Shown here piece after piece: positions 17,736 to 25,387 of a stretch of DNA of 64,000 nucleotides; the stretch's first letter is position 1; every line of letters begins with the position of its first letter. Origin of the DNA: RYN-230 sp963720645 (GTDB taxonomy: Bacteria > Actinomycetota > Actinomycetes > Streptosporangiales > Streptosporangiaceae); assembly GCA_963720645.1 (NCBI GenBank), contig CAVRFX010000021.1:186001-250000 (forward strand), read 5' to 3'. Under the pieces are notes generated by a model, which saw only the letters and a list, made by a program, of their open reading frames with translations, searched no databases and had not been told where the DNA came from. Position numbers and translations under genes: made by a program.

Positions 17736-18386
17736 ATGTCCGATGTGGGCCTGATGTTCGTGGGGGCGGTGCTGTTCGTCAACGGCCTGCTCTTCCTCGG
17801 CCGGATCGATGGCAAGGGCGCGGCCACGTTCAACCTGTTCGTCGGCGCCCTGCAGGTCGCGATCCCGTTCTACCTGATCGCGACGGCTCCCACGCTGAGC
17901 GACATCCTGCTCGACGCCGGGATCTTCCTGTTCGGGTTTACCTACCTGTACGTGGGCATCAGCAACCTGGCGGGCCAGTCGCTCGTCGGGCTCGGCTGGT
18001 ACTCGGCCTGGGTGGCGATCATGGCCGCCGCCTTCGGCATCACCAACATCGTCAAGTTCCACGACCCGACGATCGGCCTGCTGTGGCTGCAATGGTCGGT
18101 GCTGTGGGCGCTGTTCTGGCTGGTACTCGCGATGGGCGTGACCCGTCTCACGGCGCCGGCCGGCTGGCTGACGCTGATCCTGTCCTTCACCACCTGCACC
18201 ATTCCCGGCTTCTTGCTGCTGCTCGGGGAGTGGGGCCACGTGGGTACCTGGCTGGTGCTGGCCGTCATCGCCGCGACGGCAGTGGCTGTGGCGCCGGTCA
18301 CGGTCCGGAGCCTGCGCCAGCCTGCTGAGGTGCCGGACCCGGCCGAAGCCGAAGCCGGGGCCGCCGTCCCGGTCTCGGTGCCCTGA
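17736..18386 (+). CDS. AmiS/UreI-family amide/urea channel protein
   Basis: Inner-membrane channel of the AmiS/UreI family. About six hydrophobic segments are visible, starting with VGLMFVGAVLFVNGLLFLG. Family landmarks include the AATFNLFVGALQV helix, FLFGFTYLYVGISNLAG and GLGWYSAWVAIMAAAF. The C-terminal ~25 residues are a charged cytoplasmic tail. AGGAGC precedes the ATG, and the gene follows the organosulfur operon by 25 bases, so it is probably cotranscribed. It may import short amides, sulfonamides or urea; a link with urea released by the upstream allantoin genes is also possible. Confidence 0.87.
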   Translation: MSDVGLMFVGAVLFVNGLLFLGRIDGKGAATFNLFVGALQVAIPFYLIATAPTLSDILLDAGIFLFGFTYLYVGISNLAGQSLVGLGWYSAWVAIMAAAFGITNIVKFHDPTIGLLWLQWSVLWALFWLVLAMGVTRLTAPAGWLTLILSFTTCTIPGFLLLLGEWGHVGTWLVLAVIAATAVAVAPVTVRSLRQPAEVPDPAEAEAGAAVPVSVP

Positions 18387-18392
18387 CGCGCC

Positions 18393-18423
18393 AGCCCTGC
18401 CCGGCAGCAGGCCGGGCAGGGCT
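18393..18423. terminator. 13-bp GC hairpin after the AmiS/UreI gene
   Basis: AGCCCTGCCCGGC, a 5-base loop AGCAG, and the exact complement GCCGGGCAGGGCT start 7 bases after the stop codon. A short TTT follows about 8 bases later. It likely ends the organosulfur/AmiS transcript. Confidence 0.75.
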
Positions 18424-18494
18424 GCGCCGTTTCCCGTAGCCGGCCGTCCGGCGCTTCCCTGGGGCCGGGTGCCGTCCTGGGGTAGGTTGCGCCG

Positions 18495-19046
18495 GTGACG
18501 TCGATCCAGGATCTGCTCGAGACTTACCAGCCGGACGGCGAGGCTGAGGCCACGGACGTCGCGAGGGTGCGCGCGCTCCTCGAGCGCACGCCGGACCCGT
18601 ACCCGCGGTCGCTGCCCCTGCACGTCACCGGGTCCGCGCTGATCGTCCACCCGGCCAGCGGCCGGGTGCTGCTGCGCTGGCACCCGCGCCAGCAGGCCTG
18701 GCTCCAGGTCGGCGGCCACGGCGACCCGGGCGAGATTGACCCGCTCGGCATCGCGGAGCGCGAGGCGGCCGAGGAGACCGGCCTGGCCGATCTGGTCCCG
18801 TGGCCGGACCCGCACGTGCGGCACGTAGTCATCGTCTCGGTGCCCGCGGCCCGGAATGATCCCGCGCACGAGCACGCTGACGTGCGCTTCTTCCTGGCCA
18901 CCTCGACTCCGGCTGCGGTCGTGCCGGAGGGGCCGGACGCGCCGCTGCGCTGGCTCACCATCCCCGAGGCCCTGGAGCTGACTGCCGAGGTCAACCTGCG
19001 CGAGACGCTGAAGCGGGCTGAGCGTTTGCTACCCGATCGTCCCTGA
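18495..19046 (+). CDS. NUDIX hydrolase
   Basis: Hydrolase of nucleoside diphosphates linked to another moiety. The NUDIX box is visible as GHGDPGEIDPLGIAEREAAE followed by ETGL, with one extra residue between the first Glu and the REXXEE core compared with the standard spacing. VTGSALIVHPASGRVLLRWHP forms the preceding strands, and WLTIPEALEL is typical of the C-terminus. Length of 183 is normal. It stands alone after a terminator, and the GTG start has no strong ribosome site. Substrate cannot be predicted. Confidence 0.85.
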   Translation: MTSIQDLLETYQPDGEAEATDVARVRALLERTPDPYPRSLPLHVTGSALIVHPASGRVLLRWHPRQQAWLQVGGHGDPGEIDPLGIAEREAAEETGLADLVPWPDPHVRHVVIVSVPAARNDPAHEHADVRFFLATSTPAAVVPEGPDAPLRWLTIPEALELTAEVNLRETLKRAERLLPDRP

Positions 19047-19199
19047 AACGGCCGCGTCCTAGCTCATATCTACTTTTTGTCCGATTTGGTACACGTTGAG
19101 ACTCTTGTGCTGCCATGCTGCCCGATGAGCGAATGTCAGGCCCGGTGAGAGGCGCAGGTTGCCGCGTAGCTGGGCGCGGGATCGGCGTAAGGCAGGATC

Positions 19200-20247
19200 T
19201 TGAAAGCAGGAAAGTCGCGCAGCAGGAAGTTCCGCAGGACCGGACGGCACACCGCGCCCTCCCAGGCGCAGAAGGTGGCCCGGCGGGCCGGCCAGGCCGC
19301 CCCGGCCGTGGCGGTGGTGGGCGCGCTGGCGGCCGCCCCGCAGACCCCGTTCGCCTCCACCGCAGCGCCCGCGGCCGCCGGCCAGCGCCGGCCAGGCCAG
19401 CGGGGCGCACCAGATCACCCACGCCCGCCTGGTCTCCCGGGACGCGGCCCCGCGCGCCGGGCGCGAGGCGGCCCGGACCTACACGGTCCGCACCGGGGAC
19501 ACGCTGAGCGGGATCGCGCAGCGGTTCTACGGTCACGCCAGCGACTGGCCGTGGCTCTACCACATCAACCGCGCCAAGATCAGCGACCCGAACCTGATCT
19601 ACACCGGGCAGGTGCTCAGCGCCCCGGCTGACCCGCCCGCCTCGGTCCGCAACGGGACCTACCAGGCCCGGCACGCGAAGAGCACGGCCGCCAGCAGCAT
19701 GACGGCCGCCCCGTCGCAGGCCAGCAGCTCGCCGGCGAGCAGTTCCCCGGCCACTGGTGCGTCGGCCAGCAGGTCGTCCCGGACCACCGGGAGCCGCGCG
19801 TCGGACACCAGCGCGGTGAGCGGGCACGGCGTGTCCTGCTCGGGCTCGGCCAGCGGGATGGTCCCGGCCAACTACGCGGCGATCGTGAACTTCCTGACCT
19901 CTCACGGGTACACGGGGAACGCGGCGGCCGGGATCGCCGGGAACATCTGGCAGGAGTCCGGCGGCAACCCCGAGTCGGTCGGTGACGGCGGTGGCGGCCT
20001 GATCGGCTGGACGCCCCTGCCCGGCGGGTACGTGACCGGGAACCCCGCCGCGGACCTGCAGACCCAGCTGGCGGCGATCCTGACCTTCAACCAGATCTGG
20101 TCGCAGTACATCCCGGCGCTGAACGCCGCGTCCTCCCCGGCCGCGGCGGCCGCGATCTACGTGACCGATTTCGAGCGGGCTGGCATCCCCGCGGTGGGCA
20201 ACCGCGAGGCCGCCGCCGAGGCCGTGGCCTCGGCCTGCGGGATCTGA
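19200..20247 (+). CDS. Secreted LysM and lysozyme-like (phage tail lysozyme family) protein, one frameshift
   Basis: Probable cell-wall hydrolase. The N-terminus (TTG start after AAGGCAGGA) is basic with an Ala-rich hydrophobic segment and an AAAPQTPFAS-like cleavage region, i.e. a signal peptide. One base is gained or lost near 19370-19390; the next frame carries a LysM domain, YTVRTGDTLSGIAQRFYG...NLIYTGQVLSAP. A Ser/Ala-rich linker follows, then a C-terminal domain with NFLTSHGYTGNAAAGIAGNI and WQESGGNPESVGDGGGGLIGW, which resembles the phage-tail lysozyme/transglycosylase family used by actinobacterial secreted proteins. The indel lies in a GCC/GGC run. Export and peptidoglycan binding are inferred from the domains. 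Confidence 0.75.
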
Positions 20248-20361
20248 GCGAACCCCGGGCCGGCCTCAACCGGGCCCGGCGGGTCCCGGCACGCCCGGGA
20301 CCCGCCGGGCCCGGACGCCTGGGAGCGCCCGCAGGGGACCGGTTCGGCACGCCGGCCACGG

Positions 20362-21081
20362 TCACGCCGGGTGGCGGTGCTCCCGGGGCTCCAGGCCGCG
20401 CAGGGCAGTCGTGGCGAGTTGCGCCGCGAGGCCGGGCGGGGTGGGGGGCCGGCTGCCGGGCGGCGCGAACAGGACCCGCGGCAGCACCTGGCCGTGGACC
20501 GCGCCCACGATCAGTGAGGTGGCGGCGTCCAGGTCGGCCTCCGCGTCGATCCGGCCCAGCCGCTGTTCGGCCTGCAGGTACCGGAGCAGGATCTCGGGGA
20601 GGCTGCGGGGCTCGGGTGGCTCTGCAGACCCGCGGGCCGGCCCGGCATCAGCGTTCTCCTCCCCGGCGGGCGCCGCGAACGCGGCGTCCCCGCCGACCAT
20701 CGCGTGGAACCGGCGGAGCACGTTGGGCTGGGACATCAGCCCGGCGAACGCGGGCGCCACCCGGTAGAGCGACTCCATGCCCAGGTCGATGAAGATCGTG
20801 AGGTTCTCGGCCACGCTGGCGGTGCCCGCCTCCGGCATCCCGGGGGTCTCGTTCATCACCGTGCCGACGTGGTGCATCAGGGCCTGGGCGAGCAGGTCTT
20901 CCTTGTCCTCGAAGTAGTTGTACAGCGCACCGTCCGCCACCTGGGCTTCCCGGGCGATGTCACGCACGGCCAGCCCGGCGCTGCCGCGCTGGTCCAGGAG
21001 CCGGGCGGCGGTGGAGATCAGGTGCTCGCGGAGGTTCTCCCCGTCGCGGTCGCGAAGCACGGCAGGTTTCCTAGGTGACAT
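20362..21081 (-). CDS. TetR-family transcriptional regulator
   Basis: 239-residue repressor. The N-terminal HTH is LAVRDIAREAQVADGALYNYFEDKEDLL at about residues 35-65, followed by an all-helical ligand domain. I start it at ATG 21081 (SPRKPAVLRDRD), where homology begins. It overlaps the end of the small membrane ORF at 21071-21265 by 11 bases, so both are likely cotranscribed from the promoter marked by the 44-bp interrupted palindrome at 21284-21327. TetR proteins commonly repress their own operon with an adjacent transporter, which fits the permease remnant next to it. Confidence 0.85.
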   Translation of the reverse strand: MSPRKPAVLRDRDGENLREHLISTAARLLDQRGSAGLAVRDIAREAQVADGALYNYFEDKEDLLAQALMHHVGTVMNETPGMPEAGTASVAENLTIFIDLGMESLYRVAPAFAGLMSQPNVLRRFHAMVGGDAAFAAPAGEENADAGPARGSAEPPEPRSLPEILLRYLQAEQRLGRIDAEADLDAATSLIVGAVHGQVLPRVLFAPPGSRPPTPPGLAAQLATTALRGLEPREHRHPA

Positions 21082-21265
21082 CGCGCTTGAGTGTAATGAG
21101 CACCGCGGCGGCGGCGAACGCCACCGCATAGGCGAGCAGCATCAGCCCGCCGCCCCACTGTGCTAGCAAACCCCCTGGCAGCAACCCTCCCGGGGAGGTC
21201 AGGGTGGCCCGGTCCAGGGACTCGCTGGCCGAGAAGGGCAGCCCGCGCGCTGCCACGTCGGTCAT
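21071..21265 (-). CDS. Short ABC-2-type permease C-terminal stub
   Basis: A 64-residue ORF starting ATG 21265, with GGGAGG nearby. The first half is polar (SASESLDRATLTSPGG); the second half is one membrane helix, GGGLMLLAYAVAFAAAAVLI, ending LKRDVT, which looks like the last helix of an ABC-2 transporter permease (drug-export type). The rest of the permease and the ATPase are absent, so an internal deletion appears to have joined a start codon to the permease end. It sits between a TetR operator and the TetR gene. Whether the stub is translated or functional is unknown. Confidence 0.6.
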   Translation of the reverse strand: MTDVAARGLPFSASESLDRATLTSPGGLLPGGLLAQWGGGLMLLAYAVAFAAAAVLITLKRDVT

Positions 21266-21283
21266 CCGGCATCGCCTCCCATC

Positions 21284-21327
21284 GTGAACGATTCTTCATG
21301 AACAGTAGTTCATGAAGGGGTGTTCAC
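21284..21327. promoter_or_regulatory. 44-bp interrupted palindrome, candidate TetR operator
   Basis: Left arm GTGAACGATTCTTCATGAAC (21284-21303) and right arm GTTCATGAAGGGGTGTTCAC (21308-21327) match at 16 of 20 paired positions around a 4-base centre. It lies 19 bases upstream of the permease-stub start and so upstream of the TetR gene. Its low GC against the background and two-fold symmetry fit binding of two TetR dimers. Confidence 0.75.
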
Positions 21328-21354
21328 GACAGGTCTGGCGCCAGCTGGTCTTCG

Positions 21355-21657
21355 TTATCTGCGCTTGCCGACGGGAAAGTGACCGCGCTCGCGCGCCAGG
21401 CGGACGAGCAGATCAGTTGCGCGGCCCCGGTCGGAACCGACCACCCGGCGCTCGGCCGCCGTTAAGCGGCAGACGGACCGCCAGGGGTTGCGTTCCTTGC
21501 GGCCATCGACGTGACTCAGCCGGTACTGGACTTCCCCGTCGGCGCGCACCACCCAGGCCCAGGTGAACGTCCCGAGGTCGCTGGTGTAGGTGGTCTCGAT
21601 GCGGCTGATCTCGCGAGCGGCGAGCCGAGGCACGGCGGTTCCCCTTCCGGACGGCAT
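21355..21657 (-). CDS. Hypothetical protein
   Basis: 100-residue ORF with protein-like composition: RIETTYTSDLGTFTWAWVV, then RADGEVQYRLSHVDGRKERN and a basic C-terminal region GRATDLLVRLARERGHFP. Four Trp/Tyr-rich beta-like segments are visible. No motif identifies a family. It is transcribed leftward and ends 28 bases before the palindrome at 21327; its neighbour on the other side is the rightward MpaB leader. Confidence rests on composition and conserved-looking aromatic pattern only. Confidence 0.5.
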   Translation of the reverse strand: MPSGRGTAVPRLAAREISRIETTYTSDLGTFTWAWVVRADGEVQYRLSHVDGRKERNPWRSVCRLTAAERRVVGSDRGRATDLLVRLARERGHFPVGKRR

Positions 21658-21707
21658 ATCCGATCCCGAGGCCCCCGGGGTGCCGGACAGTTACGCTCTG
21701 TACCACC

Positions 21708-21779
21708 ATGACAACACATGTGCCGTGGGGCTCGCAAAAGAACAGTTCGCAAACCCGGTATCACAAGGAGACAGCCTAG
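21708..21779 (+). CDS. Short leader-peptide-like ORF before the MpaB gene
   Basis: 23 codons from ATG 21708, reading MTTHVPWGSQKNSSQTRYHK and then ETA, stop TAG. Codon use is strikingly AT-richer than the surroundings. A TACGCT hexamer at 21692-21697 lies 10 bases before the ATG, which would place the transcription start at or next to the ATG, so a leaderless message is likely. A palindromic GGGGCACGTGCC follows within 15 bases of the stop and the MpaB start comes 38 bases after it. A translated leader controlling the downstream gene is an inference. Confidence 0.45.
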   Translation: MTTHVPWGSQKNSSQTRYHKETA

Positions 21780-21817
21780 GCGGCGGGGCACGTGCCGCCC
21801 CTGGTGATACTGGGAGC

Positions 21818-22696
21818 ATGAGAGTGCAAGCTGCGGCCGATTCTGTCCGGCGCCGTATCGGCGCGTCGATCTTCGAGAAGGTCGCGGGCCCCGAGGGACC
21901 GAATCACCGCCGGGTCATCCACCAGGCCGAGGGCGACCGGTGGTTCGCCGACGACAGTCCCGTCCAGCGCGTGCACGGCGACTCGTCGATGTTCGTGGGC
22001 GGTATCCGCGCCCTGCTGCTCCAGTCTCTGCACCCGCTGGCCATGGCCGGCGTGGACGCGCATTCCGGCTACAAGGGTGACCCGTGGGGACGGTTGCAGC
22101 GGACCAGCTACTTCCTCGCCGTCACTACGTTCGGCCGGGCCAGCGACGCGCAGGCGGCCACCGACCGGGTGAAGGCCATCCACCGCCGGGTCACCGGGAC
22201 CGCGCCGGACGGCCGGCCCTACGCGGCCTCGGATCCGCACCTGCTGACCTGGGTGCACATCGCCGAGGCGGACAGCTTCCTGCGGGCGCACACCCGGTAC
22301 GGGGCCGAGCCCCTGGACCAGGCCGGGCGCGACGGGTACGTGGCGGACGTGGCCCGGATCGCCATCGAGCTCGGGGTACCTGACCCGCCCCGCACCGAGG
22401 CCGAGCTCGCCGCCCGGATCAGCCAGTACCGCGCGGAACTGCGCGGCACCGCGGAGGCCCGGGCGGCGGCCCGGTTCCTGCTGCTCACGCCCCCGCTGCC
22501 GCTGGTCGCCCGGGCGCCGTACGGGGTCCTCGCCGCCGCGGCCACGTCGCTGCTGCCCGGCTGGGCCCGGCGCCCGCTGTACCTGCCGCACCTTCCGCTG
22601 ACCGAGCGCGCGGTGGTCCGCCCGGCGGGCCACGCGGTCATCCGCGGCATCCGCTGGGCGATCAGCCCGCCACCCAGCGTCCAGGCCAGCGCGTAA
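21818..22696 (+). CDS. MpaB-family (DUF2236) oxygenase-like protein
   Basis: Member of the oxygenase MpaB/latex-clearing-protein-like family (DUF2236), which bind haem. Family landmarks include HGDSSMFVGGIRALLLQSLHPLAMAGV near residue 55, with the conserved His-Pro, then RLQRTSYFLAVTTFG and the DPHLLTWVHIAEADSFL segment. ATG 21818 is chosen because GGGAG precedes it and homology starts there. The 292-residue length is normal. The 3' end lies antisense to the run-on end of the amidase frame. Physiological substrate is unknown. Confidence 0.85.
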   Translation: MRVQAAADSVRRRIGASIFEKVAGPEGPNHRRVIHQAEGDRWFADDSPVQRVHGDSSMFVGGIRALLLQSLHPLAMAGVDAHSGYKGDPWGRLQRTSYFLAVTTFGRASDAQAATDRVKAIHRRVTGTAPDGRPYAASDPHLLTWVHIAEADSFLRAHTRYGAEPLDQAGRDGYVADVARIAIELGVPDPPRTEAELAARISQYRAELRGTAEARAAARFLLLTPPLPLVARAPYGVLAAAATSLLPGWARRPLYLPHLPLTERAVVRPAGHAVIRGIRWAISPPPSVQASA

Positions 22697-23853
22697 GCCG
22701 CCCCCGATAAGGCCACTGCCCGCGATCCGGGCCGCTCCAGCATGGCCCGCTCGAGCACCGCTCCCGCGGCGAGCAGGCGCTCCTCGCCGCCCGCCGGGCC
22801 GATCATCTGGATGCTCGCGGGCAGGGGGCCGCCGGTGGGTACCGGCAGGGCCAGCGCCGGCACGCCCGCGAGGTTGACGGGAGAGGTCAGGCCGCGGATG
22901 CGGACCATCTCCCGTGACCGCTCCAGCAGGGGCGGGAACCCGAGCAGCGTCGGCAGGGCCAGCAGGTCAACCCGGTCCCAGAGCGACGACAGCGCCGCCC
23001 GCCAGTGCGCCGCGTGCTCCCGGGCCGCGCTGACCGCCGCGGGGGTGATGGTGCTCGCCTCACGCAGCCGGGCGAGCACGTCATGGCCGATCTTGTCCGG
23101 GGCCCGGTCCGCGTGCACCCCGTCAGACGCCCAGGCCTCCGCGTCGAGCACGGTCATCGCGGCGGCGGTCGCCCGGTCGAGCCCGTCCAGGCTGACCTGG
23201 ACCACTTCCCAGCCGGCCGTGGCCAGCGCCGCGTCGACCGCCTCGTCGATGATGGGGTCGGCACCGATCACGACCCGCCCGACGACCAGGGGCGCCGGGG
23301 CCGCCACCGAGAACCCCGGCTCCAGCAGCTGCATCCCGGCGACGAGGCCCGCCACATCCCGCGCCATCGGCCCCACGGTGTCCATGCTCGGCGCGAGCGG
23401 CCACACGCCGGTGAGCGGTATCCGGCCCCACGTGGTCTTGAGGCCGGCGATCCCGCAGCACGCGGCGGGGATCCGGATCGAGCCGCCGGTGTCTGAGCCG
23501 TACGAGACGTCGGCCTCGCCGCTGGCCACGGCCACCGCCGAACCGCTCGACGAGCCGCCCGGCACCCGCAGCGGATCGAGCGGGTTGACCGGCGTGCCGA
23601 AGGCCGCGTTGATCCCGCTGATCCCGTAGGCCAGCTCGTGCAGGTTGGTCTTGCCGACCAGCCGCGCCTCGCCCCGGCCGATCGCGGCCCGCAAGCCGGC
23701 CAGGCAGGGCGCGTCGGCTGCGGCGGGCGAGGCCTGCTCGGCGATGGCGCGGCTCCCCGCCGTGGTGGGGAGGCCTGCGACGTCGATGAGGTCCTTGACG
23801 GCGACCCGCAGGCCGGGTCCGGGCGCAGAGTCCTTCAAGATCCACGTGGACAT
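22219..23853 (-). CDS. Amidase (amidase-signature family), C-terminus running on into antisense of MpaB
   Basis: Amidase-signature enzyme hydrolysing a C-N bond. The Ser-Ser-Lys triad motifs are visible: VAVKDLIDVAGLPT (Lys), GGSSSGSAVAVASGEAD (cis-Ser) and YGSDTGGSIRIPAACCG (Ser nucleophile). Homology ends around residue 375 (about 22730), but the frame stays open to 22219, antisense to the MpaB coding region. The real protein is therefore probably about 380 residues and the natural stop was probably lost to a base change or indel near 22700-22740. The start at 23853 has only a weak ribosome site. Substrate unknown. Confidence 0.75.
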   Translation of the reverse strand: MSTWILKDSAPGPGLRVAVKDLIDVAGLPTTAGSRAIAEQASPAAADAPCLAGLRAAIGRGEARLVGKTNLHELAYGISGINAAFGTPVNPLDPLRVPGGSSSGSAVAVASGEADVSYGSDTGGSIRIPAACCGIAGLKTTWGRIPLTGVWPLAPSMDTVGPMARDVAGLVAGMQLLEPGFSVAAPAPLVVGRVVIGADPIIDEAVDAALATAGWEVVQVSLDGLDRATAAAMTVLDAEAWASDGVHADRAPDKIGHDVLARLREASTITPAAVSAAREHAAHWRAALSSLWDRVDLLALPTLLGFPPLLERSREMVRIRGLTSPVNLAGVPALALPVPTGGPLPASIQMIGPAGGEERLLAAGAVLERAMLERPGSRAVALSGAAYALAWTLGGGLIAQRMPRMTAWPAGRTTARSVSGRCGRYSGRRAQPGSSDVAAAARTPYGARATSGSGGVSSRNRAAARASAVPRSSARYWLIRAASSASVRGGSGTPSSMAIRATSATYPSRPAWSRGSAPYRVCARRKLSASAMCTQVSRCGSEAA

Positions 23854-23926
23854 AGCCGACAAGTATCGCACCTCTGGCTGACCCCCAGGCACCTCGCGGA
23901 CGCGGGCCGGGGCTGCGCGGTGCGGC

Positions 23927-23962
23927 CCCGGGCAATGGCCCAGGGGAAGGCCATTGCCCGGG
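23927..23962. terminator. 14-bp perfect hairpin
   Basis: CCCGGGCAATGGCC and GGCCATTGCCCGGG pair exactly around an 8-base loop (23941-23948), followed by ACGTTTG on the plus strand. It lies just downstream of the leftward two-component remnants and upstream of the amidase, so it probably ended the two-component transcript. Confidence 0.7.
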
Positions 23963-24098
23963 ACGTTTGTGGTCGCCCGGGGGCTGGGCGGGGCGTTTTC
24001 CTTCGGGGCCAGCGGCGCGGGACGCGTGACAGCTAACCCCTGAGCCGACGGGTAAACACAGGAGTGCGTTCCGCGTGTCCGGCCTGCGGGCGGCGGGT

Positions 24099-24215
24099 CT
24101 ATGGCGGGGCTGGCGGAGGGAAGGCGACGTCGATGGCCAGGCCGCCGCCGGGCCGGGGTTGCGCGGTGATGGTGGCGGCGTGGGCGGTGGCGACGGCCCT
24201 GACGATGGACAGGCG
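24099..24215 (-). pseudogene. C-terminal remnant of a sensor histidine kinase
   Basis: In the frame ending at TAG 24099-24101, the translation reads RRLSIVRAVATAHAATITAQ then PRPGGGLAIDVAFPPPAP, the typical end of an actinobacterial HATPase domain. Everything upstream, including the G boxes, HisKA and membrane helices, is missing. It is joined directly to the receiver-domain fragment at about 24211-24224. Confidence 0.65.
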
Positions 24216-24600
24216 GCGGCACGCCGGCCGAGGGCCCGGATGCGGGCCACGAGTTCCGCGAAGTCAAATGGCTTGGGCAGGTAGTCATCGGCACCCAGTC
24301 CGAGACCCTCGACCCGTTCCCCGACCGACCTCGCCGCGGTGAGCATCAGTACCCGGGTTTCGGATCGGCCCGCGGCCAGGGCCCGGCAGACGTCGTCGCC
24401 GTGCACGCCGGGCAGGTCCCGGTCCAGCACCACCACGTCATAGCGGTTGACCGCCACATGTTCCAGGGCCGCGGCGCCGTCCAGGGCCACGTCAACGGCC
24501 ATTCCCTCCCGGCGCAGCCCGGCCGCTACCGTCCTCGCCAGCACCTCGTCGTCCTCGGTGACCAGAACCCGCAGCCCGGCCTGGGCCGCCGGGCTGGCCA
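24216..24600 (-). pseudogene. Receiver-domain remnant of an OmpR-type response regulator
   Basis: The translation contains GLRVLVTEDDEVLARTVAAG (acidic pocket), YDVVVLDRDLPGVHGDDVC (phosphoacceptor Asp), VLMLTAA and GADDYLPKPFDFAELVARI (conserved Lys), a full receiver domain. After RALGRR the frame loses all homology, where a winged-helix output domain should follow. The next sequence is the end of a histidine kinase in another frame. An internal deletion removing the DNA-binding domain and most of the kinase explains both. Its start codon is not clear. Confidence 0.72.
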
Positions 24601-24713
24601 GCGCCAGATAGGTCCGCTTCCAACCATTTCTGCGGATGTGCCGTCTTAGCTAACGAGATTGGTCATCCCCGCGGCCAGGGGCCACGGGAGACGCGGACCC
24701 GAGGAGAGCAGAC

Positions 24714-25307
24714 ATGAAGCCAATTACTCGCGCAGCGCGGCGCGGCCTGGCTGCCCTGGCCCTGACCGGTGCGGCGGTCATCATCCCGACTGCCGCCCTG
24801 GCCGCATCCGGAAGCCCGGCGAAGCCAGGCCTGACGGCGCGGTCCGCCTCGGCGGCCGCGCTCCCCAGGTGCGGCACCGGCTCGCTCACCGCCTGGCTCG
24901 GCATCCCGGGGAACGGCTACGCCGGTGGTGCCGCCTACCAGCTGGAGCTGTCCAACACCTCTGGCCACACGTGCACGCTGTACGGCTTCCCGGGCGTCTC
25001 CGCCCTGGCCGGCGGCGGCCACCAGCTCGGCAGCGCGGCAGGCCGGGATCACGCCGACCCCACCCGCCTGGTGACGCTGGGCCGGGGTGCGACCGCCCAT
25101 GCCGTGCTCCAGATCACCGACGTGGGCAACTTCCCGCCGTCGTCCTGCGGCCAGACCACGGCGGTGGCGCTGCGCGTCTACCCGCCGGGTGCCACCAGGT
25201 CGCTCCAGGTTCCCTTCAGGTTCCGGGCGTGCGGTAAGAGCGGGCCCGTCTACCTGCACGTGCGGACCACGGTGGCCGGCACGGGCATACCCGGGTTCAG
25301 CGGCTGA
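24714..25307 (+). CDS. Secreted DUF4232 domain protein
   Basis: 197-residue exported protein. A signal peptide is clear: basic ARRG then LAALALTGAAVIIPTAALAA with an AxA cleavage site near residue 30. The mature part matches DUF4232: CGTGSLTAWLG, YQLELSNTSGHTCTLYGFPGV, a Gly-rich loop, and CGQTTAVALRVYPPG, with the paired Cys of that family. GAGGAGA precedes the ATG by 7 bases. It stands alone, faces the TetR gene at 25388, and ends before a bidirectional hairpin. Function of DUF4232 proteins is not established. Confidence 0.85.
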   Translation: MKPITRAARRGLAALALTGAAVIIPTAALAASGSPAKPGLTARSASAAALPRCGTGSLTAWLGIPGNGYAGGAAYQLELSNTSGHTCTLYGFPGVSALAGGGHQLGSAAGRDHADPTRLVTLGRGATAHAVLQITDVGNFPPSSCGQTTAVALRVYPPGATRSLQVPFRFRACGKSGPVYLHVRTTVAGTGIPGFSG

Positions 25308-25343
25308 CCGGCGTGGCGGACTGATCCGCCCGCTCCGGGCTGG

Positions 25344-25380
25344 GTGCGGCAGGGCCGCTGATCGCGGAGTCCTGCCGCAC
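25344..25380. terminator. Bidirectional hairpin between convergent genes
   Basis: GTGCGGCAGG (25344-25353) pairs exactly with CCTGCCGCAC (25371-25380) around a 17-base loop. It lies between the ends of the DUF4232 gene and the leftward TetR gene. Confidence 0.6.
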
Positions 25381-25387
25381 GCCCGGG

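Noticed and set aside
19047..19199. Possible c-di-AMP (ydaO) riboswitch before the LysM-lysozyme gene
   Set aside because: Context is right for actinobacterial wall hydrolases, but the conserved GGGGUGAA and ACAGCUAAC elements are not present in the right order.
24025..24060. GACAGCTAACC, resembling the end of a ydaO riboswitch
   Set aside because: The rest of the aptamer is absent and no cell-wall gene follows; the match is probably chance.
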